Assembly: GCA_014529385.2 (NCBI GenBank)
Contig: CM043946.1
Location: 21,446,577 to 21,510,576, forward strand
Source: Adiantum capillus-veneris
Taxonomy: Eukaryota > Streptophyta > Polypodiopsida > Polypodiales > Pteridaceae
DNA length: 64,000 nucleotides
Reading direction: 5' to 3'
Shown here: positions 20,957 to 33,240 of the stretch, piece by piece
Numbering within the stretch: position 1 is the first letter of the stretch
Layout of the letters: each line of letters begins with the position of its first letter
Made by a program: the position numbers and the translations under genes
The notes under the pieces: model-generated
What the model was told of the DNA's origin: nothing
What the model saw: the letters and a program-made list of their open reading frames with translations, nothing else
Database searches by the model: none

Positions 20957-20961
20957 GAAGT

Positions 20962-22030
20962 CACCACTTTGATGAAGACGTCCATGTAGGTGAGAAATCC
21001 TAGCTCCTCACTATCGCACAAAAGAGCATGTACGTTATAGCTAGATATGTATAATATGCTTTAATCGGGTGTTTTATACAAGAACCGCAATTGTACAGAC
21101 GTATAATATGGTGCCATATCAACAAAATCACTGTCTTGTATAATTTCTTGCAAATATAGTTTGATTGAACTATATTTTGATCAAAATAAGTTGTTCTATA
21201 TTAAAGGGATCCACGAGTCTTTTACCATTGTGGGCTTTTTTATTGAAAAAGTTTGCCGTGAGTTCACCCGAAAGGTGAACTCTAAAACCTCAAAAGTGAA
21301 AAAAAGTTTTCTTTTGTTAAATGAGCTTTTAATTAAAAATAAAGTTTATTCTACTAAAAATTGAAAAAAAAAATTAGTTTAAATTGTGATATTTAGACAT
21401 ATTGGTTAGTATATGTAATGTAGAATAAATTAACTACAGTAGATTGAGTGGTTGCTTATCATGTGTATAAAAAATTCACGCTTGTGATTTGATTTAACTT
21501 AAATTCATAGCTACTTTTTTGTGTAGAGTCATGCTAACACTTAAAAGTAGCTTAGGTAGACTTACTTTGTGGTTGCCTTTCCTTCACCATCATCAGTATG
21601 AAGATTAATTAATCATTTTATTAAACCTCGATGTCGTTAACGGCCCGATTAATTTGTAAAGGGAGCTTAAACTCCTATTTAACAATTAATCCAAGGGTTG
21701 GTGCTGCTAACAACCCGTCACCTTGGCTACCGGTTACCCCAGGGAGGTCACCTAATAAAATGTAACCTATCACGTGAGTTCAATAGAAGGGTATTTAAAG
21801 TTCTTGAAACTTACAGAATTATATATACAGAAGGGCATTATTTTTTCAAATTTGAAAAAAACTTACAGATTTTAAAAGAAAAGGGTACATTATATTCTTA
21901 ACAAAATTCATATATAAGGGGTTTTACAAACATGTCTTGAAAGCACATGATATGGTAGTTTTACACAAAGTGAACCCCCCGAGTCGATTACATTGTACTC
22001 AGAGCTTGAATTGATTAACTGAACATTACG
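20962..22030. other. Unassigned AT-rich DNA between copia and the acidic reading frame
   Basis: No gene is supported. A 9-bp-stem hairpin (GAGTTCACC...GGTGAACTC) lies at 21260-21282. Near 21990 the words TTACA then TTGTACTCAGAGCTT faintly recall an LTR end plus initiator-Met primer site. This could make the following reading frame part of an old retroelement, but no second LTR was found. Confidence 0.35.
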
Positions 22031-22472
22031 ATGGTTTCCAAAGCCATATGCACCTGTTGTTCTTATTCTCTCTCACACCTCTCACAGTCAGAGGTCCTGC
22101 GCCTACGCAGCTCACGTTTCGAACCCATATCCCCCGACATACTTAGTGAATCCAACGCAAAACCGAGCGAGGTAAAGATGGAGATGCCAAAACAATTGAA
22201 GCAGTTTATTGAGGATTCCAATTCCAATGGATTTGATAAAAATCTAGCAGTTGCAAAGTTTACAAAAGTGCTGGAATTAGTTCAGGGATGTCTGCAGGAA
22301 GCAAAAGCCATGCAGATAAAGAAGAATATTGATGATGGCACTTGACGTTGTATGGGAACAGTATCCTATTTTTCAGGAATATGATCCAAAAGTTTTTATT
22401 GCATGTTATCAAGCCGAGATGAAGAACCAAAATGTTCAAAAAACTCGGATGATTGCAGCTTTTGAAGAGGTT

Positions 22473-22848
22473 GTAAACTCATATTTTAAAAGGCAGTTTC
22501 AAGAACTAGCAGAAGCATATTCCACACGGTGAGACTATTTTGCAGAGGAATTTATTTGCAAAAGCTCAAGGATTCTAGATCTGGAAATAAAAGAGATTAG
22601 TAAACGAAGCCAGGTTGTCTTCAATAAAGGTGAAGGGGATATGATGCAATTCCTCAACTTGTAAACTCAGATTTTTAAAAGGCAGTTTCAAGAACTGGCA
22701 GAAGCATATCCAACACGGTGGGACTATTTTGCAGAGGAATTTATTTGCAAAATCTCAAGGATTCTAGATTTGTAAATAAAAGAGATTACTAAACGAAGCC
22801 AGGTTGTCTTCAGTAAAGGTGAAGGGGATCAGATGCAGTTCCTCAACT
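22473..22848 (+). repeat. 188-bp tandem duplication inside the acidic reading frame
   Basis: Copies 22473-22660 and 22661-22848 are about 93-95% alike by eye. The period is not a multiple of three, so the duplication itself shifts the frame. Copy 1 has TGA where copy 2 keeps TGG (ACACGGTGAGAC versus ACACGGTGGGAC). Confidence 0.9.
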
Positions 22849-23943
22849 ATGATGAATTCTGGGAGCATATTTTTGCAAGAAGTAAAGCGAAAGAAAATGC
22901 GAAATTGGAAGTAGTAGATTCAATTCCAGAGGAGCATATTTTGAGCAAGGTAGAAAAGGTAAACGATGAATTTAATGTTGAAACAGACTTATATGATTTT
23001 TCTTCAAAGATTGCGTGCATGGATGCTACCTCTAATAATGGTTCTAGTGAAGACGTAGACTGTACAACAAGTGATTCATAAGCTACTGACCTTCATATAA
23101 GTTATTTTAAAGGAGTTCATTAAGAAGATGAGCCTCTACAAGATACTAATGAAACTATCAGCACTGTAGCTGAGCACGACAACATGTTTGCTACATATGA
23201 TTGCATAAATAAAGCTATCATATACACAGTAGCTGATGAAGTGGCCAAGATTGTGGACCTAGCACAGGATGAGCTTGAGAATGACAATGAACTTATGATT
23301 TCTACTAACAATATGATTGCAGATGCTATTATCATGGAAGAAGATGCCATAATCGATGATTTTGTGACTAAATCTGAAGGAGATGATTATAACAATATAG
23401 AAGAGCTTTCTGATGCGTGTACCTCGTAAGAGGGGATGCTAGATGAGCCTTTACAATGCTATGATGGATTGCTAAGTAAAATGGATGCAAATGAGGGAGC
23501 AGAGGATGACATTAAGTATGAAGATTTCCTATATCATGCTGATTGTGAATAGATTATTGACAAGGATTTTACATCTATGCTTGTACATGGGCTTCATGAG
23601 GAGATAACTCCTACAATTTTGACGAATGTTGAGACCTCCAAGGGTGATTTTCTCGAGGATGCTATGGATGAATATCTACAGGATACAACTATTTTTCATG
23701 ATCAAGCTGAAACCCCAACAAGTAAAAATTCCTCTAATGATACAGGTCCAGAGACTCCCAAGGTTTTTCATGATGGCTATGAAGCTAGAGGGGGTGATGA
23801 TGCTAAATCATCCTTGATACTGCAAAAAGTGCACGGGTTTTTTCATCTCCTTAGACAATGTGCCAAATGTGGCTGGATTTGGATGCTATTCCTATTGATT
23901 CTTTTGTCAGTGATGTCTTAGCTGCCTCTAAAAGGGAGTCATA

Positions 23944-24080
23944 CACTACAAGAGGTACCTCACATTAGAGACGCTCGTAGTGTGATGCTCAAAAGTGAAA
24001 ATCCACGACGTCGCTATCAATGTCGCTATGAGCATCACTATTTTCTTTGTTGCATAGCAATGCTCATAGCGACGCCAACA
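23944..24080 (+). repeat. CACTA2 5' terminal and subterminal repeats
   Basis: The 12-bp terminal repeat is followed by decayed GACGTCGCTAT/ATAGCGACGCC copies (23970-24075). They are less regular than in CACTA1. Confidence 0.82.
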
Positions 24081-24166
24081 GGGGTAAAAGATAAATAGAG
24101 AGTGCCAGAAACTTAGATCTCAGATTTGAGTTTTGGCGCTCAAGAAAAAGAGGTAAACCCGCGCTC

Positions 24167-24189
24167 TTCCTCTCTCTCTCTTTCTTCCC

Positions 24190-24221
<32 letters not shown>

Positions 24222-24309
24222 TGAAGAGAGGAAGGAGAGCCAGATATGATCCTTCCCTCTACTCTCTCTCATGTTCCCTTCCCCTCTTTCTCTTTCTCTC
24301 TCTCTCCCT

Positions 24310-24392
<83 letters not shown>

Positions 24393-24402
24393 GCATTGTG
24401 CC

Positions 24403-24458
<56 letters not shown>

Positions 24459-24492
24459 CACATGCATAAACAAAGAATGCATACACACACAC

Positions 24493-24543
<51 letters not shown>

Positions 24544-24610
24544 CCAAATAGAGAGAGAGGGGGAGAAGGCGAAAAGAGAGAGGTAAGGGGAGTAAACAAA
24601 GAGAGAGAGA
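24167..24610. repeat. CT/CA/GA simple-repeat block in CACTA2
   Basis: (CT)n, (CA)n and (GA)n runs with the same GAGAGGAAGGAGAGCCAG spacer as in CACTA1, here mostly in a single copy. Confidence 0.93.
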
Positions 24611-24649
24611 GATATAGATAAAAAAGGTAGAGAAAATATGAAATGAAAT

Positions 24650-25100
24650 ATTATATTAAGATTTAGGGTTAAGTTAGATTTAAAATTACATTTAATTAAA
24701 AGTAGGTTAGATTAAGATTGAAGATCAAGTTAGATTACATTTAAATTATATTTAAAATTTATGCTAAATTTAAAATCGGGCTAGACTTAAGATTAGGGTA
24801 AGATTAAAATTAGATTTAATATTAGGTTAGATTACATTTAGATTTGTGTTTATGTTGAGCTTAAGATTAGGTTAGATTTAAAGTTAGGGCAAGATTTAAG
24901 ATTAGCTAGGTTAGATTTAAGTTAGATTACATTTAAATTTAGGATTTAAGATTGGATTAGATTTAGGTTTATGTTGAGTTTAAGGTTAGATTAGATTTAG
25001 ATTTAAGATCAAGATAAGATTTAAGATTAGATTAGAGTTAGGTTTATGTTGAGTTTAAGATTAAATTAGATTAGATTAGATTTAGGTTAGATTTTAGGGC
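24650..25100. repeat. Degenerate AT-rich minisatellite of TTAGATTTA words
   Basis: Imperfect copies of GATTAGATTTAGGTTTATG and TTGAGTTTAAGATTA recur every 60-90 bases. The words recall the plant telomere unit TTTAGGG but never form a true telomere array. Confidence 0.75.
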
Positions 25101-25670
25101 ATGTCAATGAAGGCTTTGCCCAAAGAGCAAACACTAGTTACACAACAATATGTATATTCCCATCAAAATTTGACACTTATTAACTCACCCACTAACCATG
25201 TTCAATTAGCTTAGAATCACCATATGTTCAATTAGGTTAGATTTAGGATTAGATTTTGGATTTAGTTTTTATATTAAAGTCTACCTTCACGATTACGAAA
25301 AAAAATAGAGTTAGGCGAACGGTGATCCCTCTCTTCCTCTCTATGGATGCAACCTTAAGTTGGAAAGCTTTCAATGGCATGATACTCAAATTGGAGGCCA
25401 ACATGTAATGTGCTATCCCTCGAACAAAGATCTACTGTGAAGAGATGTTAAGATGATGTGAATTGCTACAGCTAGAGAAGAGGCAAAGGGTTTTTGTCCA
25501 CTATATGCACTATCACGTATACGTGGGTGTGTAGATTTCTTGTACCCAAAAATATAGGCATTGACCAATAAAGACGAGATTATAACCCGGTGGTTCTGAT
25601 CTCCGTGCCTCTAGATTGAGGTGTGTGGGGATCGGACATGACTAGAGAATGTGAGGTAGTTTACAGTGTG

Positions 25671-25675
<5 letters not shown>
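25101..25675. other. CACTA2 leader between minisatellite and TNP2, no gene seen
   Basis: The second half (25440-25670) aligns with CACTA1 16517-16750, including GTGGGTGTGTAGATTTCTTG. The first half has no match to the HIPP fragment, which is therefore specific to CACTA1. Confidence 0.6.

Positions 25676-25762
<87 letters not shown>
25676..25762. repeat. (GA)n microsatellite in CACTA2
   Basis: About 43 GA units directly before the TNP2 leader; roughly twice as long as in CACTA1. Confidence 0.95.
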
Positions 25763-25766
<4 letters not shown>

Positions 25767-25825
25767 ACGGAGGATGCCAATAGAAGATTAAATTTATGTC
25801 CAGGTTATAAGGTTTTTACATTCAA

Positions 25826-28800
25826 GATGAGTAGTGACGAGGATGTGGGCCGTCCAACCGAAACACCTATCCCTCAACAAGGATCTTATGCCCTTGTAAT
25901 CAATGCAAGCATGATGTGCGATGGACAAGACGTGTTTCTTTGCAGCACCTTTAGGAACTTGAAAATTTTGATCCATCTATTATAGATCGAGTTGTTGCCA
26001 ATTATAACTCGTCGGTCCTGACGCTGGCCAACATGCAGCAATCTTGCAACCCAATAGACGTGTTCGCAAGCGCTTTGGTCAAGCAGCATACGTGAGGCCA
26101 CAAGATGTAGCCTCTGACAGCTTGGAGGATGATCATGCTGACCACATTCCCAACGAGGCAATGCTTGAGCCCAAGATCGATGAAATGATCGAGACGATCA
26201 TGGATTGAGAAAGGCTTATCTATGATGATATGAAAAGTGAAGCCGATACGCCATTGTATGATGGAGCACGTGTGTCTAGATTGAAGGCGCTCCTGGTTCT
26301 TCTCAACATGCATGCAAAGTTTGGATGGAGTGACACTAGCGTCAGAGCGCTTTTCAGGTGATCTATTACAATTGTTTACTTCAATAAAAAACTCTAGATG
26401 TATAATGATATGATAGATTACTTACACAAGTGTACCGCATTTTTTTCGCTGTGTAGATTGCTCAAAGAGCACATACTACCAGCTGATAATGTGATGCCAG
26501 ATTCTAGAGAGGAAGCAAGAAAGATCTTGCAAAACTTGGGGATGGATTACATTTTGATTCACGCTTGTCTTAACAATTGCATTCTTTTCAGAGGGGAATA
26601 CACAGACATGGAGAAGTGTCCGAAATGTGATTCCGAGAGATATCGAGTAGATCTCCACGAAATAAAAAATCCACAAAAGGTTTTGCGATATTTTCCTCTA
26701 CTTTCTCGTATCAAGCATTTCTTTGAAGGTAAGTCCATGGCCGCCTTAGCATCATGGCACAAGGAGAATAGATCTTCGGATGGTGTGCTACGGATTCCTG
26801 TAGATTACGTAGCCTGGAAACATATAGACGATACATGACCAAATTTTGCTAGGGAAGCTTGAAATTTGTGCATAGGCCTGGCATTGGATGGTGTAAATCC
26901 ATTTGGTCAGAGATCAACATCTTATAGTGTGTGGCCCGTTGTCATCGTCAACTACAACATTCCCCCGTGGTTGACTACCAAGAAGGGGCACCTGTGGCTA
27001 AGCTTGATTGTGCCGGGGCGGTATAAAGTGAAGAATATCGATGTGTATCTTCGTCCACTATTGGAAGAGCTACAACAATTGTGGATTGGCAAAGAAGTGG
27101 TGGATATGAGCTGACACACAGGTCAACGGAATGCTTTGATCAGAGGGCATTCTAATGTGGACCATGCATGACTATTCCGGACTAACAGAATGCTCAGGTG
27201 ATTTACACTCAAACTCAACACTGTAAATCTTGGTTTTCCTCAAGCTTATCTATTGTCATGTGTATACATGCAGGGCTTCAAACAAGCAGATACAGAGCAT
27301 GTGTCACATGTAAACCTAGACTCAATGCATGTTGGGCGCCCTCATTGAAGAAGAAAATCTATGAAGGTCATCAAGCGTATCTTCCAAAGAATCATGTGTT
27401 ACGTGATGGCTTTTTGGGAAGAGAGCCATGGAGGATGTCTGCACAAGCATGGCTATAGTAGAAGGAGATGTATGATGATGGTTTGCCCCGATGGATGAAG
27501 AGACTCTCTCTATGGTATGCGTTACCATATTGGCCCAGACTCATGATCAATCACTTGCTCAATCCAGTGCACATATTCAAGAATGTGGGTAATCTGTTGT
27601 GGGACCATCTGATCGGCAAGAAAGATACTTTAAGAGCCAGGGTTGACCTTAGAAATGTGGATCTTATGGAGCAATATTGGCCGTAGACAACATCCGATGG
27701 GTCGATAAAACTCCCTAAAGTGCCATGGATTTTGATGGGAGCCCAAGAATGCAAAGTAAAAGAGACCATTTGATCTGTGCAGACCTCCACTGGCGTAATG
27801 CACTCGCTCCAAATGTGTTTCACTAAATAAGGAAAGCTTACCGGTTTGAAGTCACACGACTGGCATAAAATGTGTCAAGTATGTTTGAAGTGGAATATAT
27901 CATAGTGGGAATTGTGTAACAATTTCATGTGTGGACTTTAGTATCATTGCTAGATGTGTTTTGCAGTTTATTTTACCGGTGGCCATTGAGGGATGTTTGT
28001 CTCCTGACGTCCGTAACACAATCTACAAACTTGCAAAGTTGGTGCAATGGATCTCACAAAAGGAGATCAATGTAGACTCCATACCATTCGCCGAACTAAA
28101 TGCTATGAAGGTTGTGTGCATGTTTGAGAAACACTTTCCTACTACCATGCTAACCATTCAGGTGCATCTTCTTGTTCACATAGTTGATGAGGTGGAAATA
28201 GCTGGCACAATACATTCCAGATGGATGTTCTTTTTAAAACGTTTCATGAAAACTCTCAAGGGAAGGGACGTCCGGAGGGTAGCATGGCAGAACGTTGGCT
28301 GGTATCAGAGTCCCTAGTTTACATTGGAGAGTGGCTAGACGGATTTGATAAATCCCGGGACACGCTATGGTGAACCATAGATAATGAGCTCATATCTGGG
28401 ATTGTCATGTGCAATCTTGGTGTTGAGAAGAAGATGACGGAAGATCTAGAGGCTAAGATCAACTGATTTTGCATGCTTCACAGCCCAGTGATGCAAAAGT
28501 GGGTTTCACAATACGGCGATGCAAAGCAAGAGCGACAAAGGGCCAGAATCGAGTGGAGATGAGGAAGATGATCGCCGATCCATTATCTAGAGGTTTTGGA
28601 GAGCCTACCAACATTCATGAGCTTAACACTAGAATGGTAACCTAACAGGACATAAAAGTGTCCTTTCAGGGTTTTGGGAAAAATTTCCAAAACCATAGTA
28701 GATCCACTCATTTTGAAAAATCCTTTCATGAGCTTATAGTTCAATAACTACTACATATGGAAAAAATGAGAAACTTGTAATTTTTCTCATCCCTTGGTCA

Positions 28801-30830
28801 CTACAAGCCTCCAAAGTTGATGGACCAGTGCATTTTGCCCAAAATAGCAATTTCTTACGATTGATTGCATATAAATAAGAGTGGAGATTTTTGTAGGACA
28901 TGATATAAAATGCCCCGTTAACTTCAATGGGTTGGTGACCAAAACATATGGTTGCTTTTACCTCACTAATTTTTTTTTGGGCAAAAAAAATAGGTACCAA
29001 AAAGTTGCATTTTTGCCATTCTGTGGACCTATCATCAAAGTTTCTATAGTCACGCTCAATACAGATACTATATACATGTTTTCTTAGTTCCCTTTGGGCC
29101 TCTGGATTCAAAAGGAGCCATGGAGCATGTCAAAAGGATAATGGATCTCTTACAATTGGAACCTTGGGGGCAATGATAAAGTGCTAAATACAGCAAACAT
29201 GAAAAAACTGGGTTTAGCATTATGACCTCTAGAAACCCATAGAAACTACTCAATATCTAGCCAAGTTTGTAGTCTATGATTAGATATGGTTACTACCTAC
29301 AAAATACACACAATTGGACTAAGAAACTAGCAATATTGAGAAAGTTATACTTGCTACTCTAAAATGTATCGTATTCTTCAGAAATCAAAAAACTCAACCA
29401 TCATCATATACTATGCTATATAGCATATTAGGTCCCCCAAAACTCAAGGAAGATTAGCTTTATGTTATACATTACACTTACACAATCAAAATTGAATTTG
29501 GATATCAAGAAAGCCACCAAAAAAATCATAAAAGTGCTAATTTTGGCCAAAAAACAGGATTATGCAATTCTTATAAATTGGTCATAACTTTCAATTTTAA
29601 CACTTAGGTCTCCCTACAGCATCAAAACATGTTGAGAACTATGAAGGCCTAACCTCTGGCCATCTAAACCTCACAAACATGAAGTTTAGAGTGGTATAGT
29701 TGCCAAAAATTGAAAAAAAGCCAAAAACAGGACCCGTTTTTTCACACAGTTTAGGTTCAAAAATGTTGTGCAAGAGTAAGGTTAATGGTGAGGTCGATAC
29801 TCAAAAAAAAATGCTAAGTTTTTTTCAGCTCATAAGGCAACTTTGTGGATATATAGCACCTAGAAATTCATTTTCATACTCATCAAATAATTCAAGCAAA
29901 ATGGTCACTTAATAGGACACAAAAGTGTCCAAGGACATAAAAGTGTCCAAGGACATAAAAGTGTCCTGTTACCATTCTAGTGTTAAGATGTTTGCACAAC
30001 CAATTGAAAAGCGCACAACAATGCGGTGAAGAAGTGACTGAGGAGGAGTGGAAGCACTCTTGGGGTTGCGCGACCAAGGTAAGTTTGCAATGTACGACTA
30101 GCGACTTTCTAGATGTTTGAACGTCCACTCATAATCTTTGTTGATTGTAGTATAGTTCATACACATCAGCATGGTGTAAAGGTCGACATTTTAGGGTGGA
30201 ATGGATCGACAAAAAGCGTTTTACTCAAGCTTGTGGAATCATGGAAAAATTTGAACAGTCTAATCGACGATGGTCCTTTGATGCAGATCCTGTGGTGGTG
30301 GAACTCACTTACTTCGGCACGTTACAAGAGATTTTTAGGATCGATTATAGAGGATTTTTTATTGACTTGTTCAACATGCAATGGTTTAAGATAATCATGG
30401 AGGGTCGCAACGCTACTGTGCGTAGAGGAGAGTCTGGTTTTCTTGAGGTGGATTCAACTAAAAAATGGACCGACGTAAGAGACACTTTTGTACTACCCGA
30501 GCATTGTAAACAAATAAGTATGTAAGTAGTTAACATCCAATTTTAGAAGTCATGTGCTTGGAAGCTCTCATGTAAGTTATGTGGCTCTGGCAGGTGATAT
30601 TTAATCCTACAAAGTCTGCATGAAACTGGTGGTATGTCATAGAGGTAGCCCCTTGTATTGCACGGATGTATGAGGCTACCATGCGTCAATCACAGCGGCA
30701 TCAATGGAGGAGATCAGAGAAGATGCTCAATTAAAAGCTGCTGAGGTGGTGCCAGACGAGCATCAAGCTGCTACTCTCTATGGGGTGCATGCAGAGGATC
30801 TACAAATGAAACGGAGGACATCTGCCTAAA
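25826..30830 (+). pseudogene. TNP2-type transposase with DUF4218 and DUF4216, CACTA2, broken
   Basis: The start MSSDEDVG is followed by a frame change in the Cys-rich associated domain. An extended linker includes KRFGQAAYVRPQDV. The core begins PLYDGARVSRLKALLVLLNMHAKFGWSD (26240-26355) and continues after a likely intron at 26457-26838 (GMDYILIHACLNNCILF, CPKCDSERYR). Next comes the Transposase_21 catalytic block, GLALDGVNPFGQRST...YNIPPWLTTKKG (26874-27114), and its tail to about 27686. DUF4218 is at 27931-28317 (FILPVAIEGCLSPDVR, VHLLVHIVDEVE). DUF4216 is at about 30135-30515 (VVVELTYFGTLQEIFRIDYRG). At least six stops or frame changes plus the TTAA element at 28627 inactivate it. The family enzyme cuts and joins CACTA ends. 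Confidence 0.9.
28627..29982. mobile_element. Non-coding TIR element with TTAA target duplication, nested in CACTA2
   Basis: Perfect 15-bp inverted ends (CACTAGAATGGTAAC at 28627-28641; its complement at 29968-29982) are flanked by TTAA on both sides (28623-28626, 29983-29986). The empty site GAGCTTAAGATGG is present in CACTA1 (17320-17332), which proves the insertion and its limits. The 1,356 bp holds no credible gene. Near both ends sits the palindrome-like word GGACATAAAAGTGTCC: once at the left (28648-28663) and three times, 18 bp apart, at the right (29915, 29933, 29951). TTAA targets are known for piggyBac and Sola3-type transposons; the terminal bases are not the usual piggyBac CCC, so the superfamily is open. 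Confidence 0.88.
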
Positions 30831-31119
30831 CAAAGAGCTCTATATAGATATACAAAGTTATGCTGAGCTATGCGAGAATGAGAGAGACCTCTTAAAGCCA
30901 TAAACATTGTATTTGAACAATTTTGCTCTATTTTATAATATATATTGTATTCACATGGCTTTTTGTCCATTTCTGTCTATATGCTGTACTTTAGAAATTT
31001 AAATTGTGTTTAATCGTCATTGCGTCCACTCTAGGTACATATGCTCCAAGTATGTTCTCACAAGCAGGGACACTCCTTGGTGTGTTGTGAAAGTTTGATA
31101 TGCCGACGAGCACTGCACT

Positions 31120-31357
31120 TCGAGTGCGATGAAGACTGATGCTGCAATTGCGAAGGAGGTGATCCGTCTCTAGATGCTACTCGTCCCTCCACTAGATCTA
31201 GTTGACCGGATGAAAGAGATGCTAAGAAGCACTACTACTCCTTCTTAGCATCTCTTTCCCCCGATCAACTAGATCTAGTGGAGAGGCAAGAAACATCTAT
31301 GAGCAGAGACGGATCACCTCCTTCACGATTGCAGCCTCAGTCTCCATCGCACTTGGA
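31120..31357. repeat. Large inverted repeat (about 110-bp arms, 11-base loop) in CACTA2
   Basis: Arms 31120-31229 and 31241-31357 are roughly 85-90% complementary by eye around the loop CACTACTACTC. Perfect stretches include AAGAGATGCTAAGAAG and GAAGGAGGTGATCCGTCTCT. The segment has no equivalent between TNP2 and the TNPA-like gene of CACTA1 (18163-18480), so it was added in CACTA2. Confidence 0.9.
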
Positions 31358-31456
31358 GCACAATGCTTTTACAAGATACGTAGAATGCACAAGGGAGACA
31401 AATTCACAAAAAACTTCACAAGAATCTCTCCACACAGGAATCCCTCCCCCTTTATG

Positions 31457-31504
<48 letters not shown>

Positions 31505-31567
31505 GTCCATGTTTTCTTCTCCATTCATTCAATATTAAGATTAAATGTTCTTGTGTTTAATGCAGGG

Positions 31568-32875
31568 ATGGATGATGATGAGTTTCTTTCTTCTTTGTCA
31601 CCCTAGCGCATCATCGCTCTGGAGCACCATCACGTCATTCTACTCCTTCAGCATTTTCCTTTGTTTCGGAGCATTCAGCACGCTCTGAAGCTTCGATGTC
31701 CATGAGACGATCTTCACACTCGTATAGGCATTGACGCTCTAGTGGTGGTGACAATGGTTGCTGTGGAGATGCCGCCGTTGATGCCTCGACACCGCCTCAT
31801 GGTCGATAAGGCTCCTTACCTTCCCCTTCTTTGCCTGCCCCACACCATCCACGCATCGCCATCTATGCCAGGTTTCGCACGGCTATCAGCCTATTCTGGC
31901 TACACACCACTAGCTACTCCTCCGAGAGTCACCCCAATCGACACTCCTCGCTTCGGGGCCCAGACTCCAATGGAGACACCTGACGTCCGTACCCCATTAA
32001 GATGGTACTAGAGACCCCTGCCGAGACACCCAGGTTCATGCGTCACAAGCAAGAGGGATTGCCGTACTCAATCGACCCATCAGCGGAAGCATCATCTTGG
32101 ATGACAAAGGCAAGAAGGTGATCTCACGCATGCGCGGTCTTTGCTCTCAGGTGTTTAGACACTACATAATAAACATCTGGAGGAGTGAAGTGCCAAGTGA
32201 ATTAAAAGACAGAGTCATCAACATGCTGCATGATGAGTTTCCCGTGTCAAGCTATCGGGATGAGCGCTTCAATGAAGACCCGATGAAGGTTCGAATGCAC
32301 GAATATTGCAAGCATAAGCGTTTTGAAGTAGAAAAAGCAATAAAGCATGGGTGGAACAGACCAGATTGGCTGGCCAAAGAAGATTGGAAGAATGCGAAGC
32401 AAGCAGTGCGCGAGAATCTTGACAACCGAAAGCAACAAAAGGAGGCAGCCAAAGCACAAGTAGAGGCAAGGAGCTCGCACCACTTGGGGAGCGGTGGGTG
32501 GGCATCATTTGAGGCCGATCTTGTAAGTGTTTTTGCATTGCTCTTTATGTTTGGTAGTTACGCCTATTTGTACTTTTAAATTCTAACATAATGGACTCTT
32601 TGTATGTTTTGAACAGTGGTCGATGACAAGACGTGACCCCACACCGTACGAGCGCGAGTACGCACGCAGAAAAGGGCTTAAACACCCTGATGGACAGTTA
32701 GTATTTCACTTTACTCTTGTACATTTGTGGTATTTTAATGATAAGCTAAGAAAATAGATTGTTTTGTAAATTATATGTTTTTACTTACAGAAAGTCGTAT
32801 TGTTTTTCTTTGCAGAATCCGACAGATACGCCGCTTGGATGCGATGAGACGTCTGATTATACGACGTCAGTCTAG
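31568..32875 (+). pseudogene. TNPA-like gene of CACTA2, broken
   Basis: The start (MDDDEFLSSLSP) and the TTTAATGCAG acceptor before it match CACTA1. A TAG at 31604 and frame changes break the Ser/Pro-rich half. The conserved half is open (32097-32522: SRMRGLCSQVFRHYI, SEVPSELKDRV, WLAKEDWKNAKQ, HHLGSGGWASFEAD). It is followed by an intron and a frameshifted MTRRDPTPYEREYARR segment. The last exon lacks the CACTA1 stop and would run to TAG near 32873. It is read as a dead relative of the CACTA1 gene. Confidence 0.85.
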
Positions 32876-33240
32876 CTGTAGCCAGATAGCATTAGTTTCT
32901 TTGTCATAGCATGTATAATGAGATGACGTGTCTACGTCTTTTTGTAACTATTAGAAAACCATCTATTCTCTCAATAATGACAATGGTGTTGTAACTATTA
33001 CATTTGCAAAGCTTAACAATCAAGTGATTTTGCCTATGATGTGTACAATAGTCATTGATTTACTTTTGTCAGTTTTGTATCTTTATTCTGCAAACAATAC
33101 TATGCATGATGCAGTTAATGGTTATATTGTCTTGTGGGTGACTACTTTGGGTCTATACACTTTCTTTCAAAGGTGAATTTGGGCTTATCTTGGATTTATT
33201 TAGGTTTACTCTATTATTGAAATATTCAATATGGTTGATG

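Larger units (their letters stand above)
10025..20961 (+). mobile_element. Ty1/copia LTR retrotransposon, split by CACTA1
   Basis: The element has 227-bp LTRs bounded by TG...CA (10030-10256 and 20730-20956), a 5-bp target duplication GAAGT on each side (10025-10029, 20957-20961), an initiator-Met primer site, one gag-pol frame in copia order (protease, integrase, RT, RNase H) and a purine tract before the 3' LTR. Without the 5.8-kb CACTA insertion its length would be about 5.1 kb, normal for copia. The LTRs differ at only two positions (near 10073 and 10203), so insertion was recent. An early stop and a 2-bp frame change in gag suggest this copy was already defective or has decayed since. 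Confidence 0.97.

Noticed and set aside
22105-22135. Minus-strand GGGTTCGAAAC resembling a tRNA T-arm or Pol III B box
   Set aside because: No acceptor stem, anticodon arm or A box at the proper distance; a SINE or tRNA call is unsupported.
28627-29982. Calling the TTAA element a third CACTA because it starts CACTAG
   Set aside because: The duplication is four bases (TTAA), not three; the ends diverge after CACTA, and the empty site confirms TTAA.
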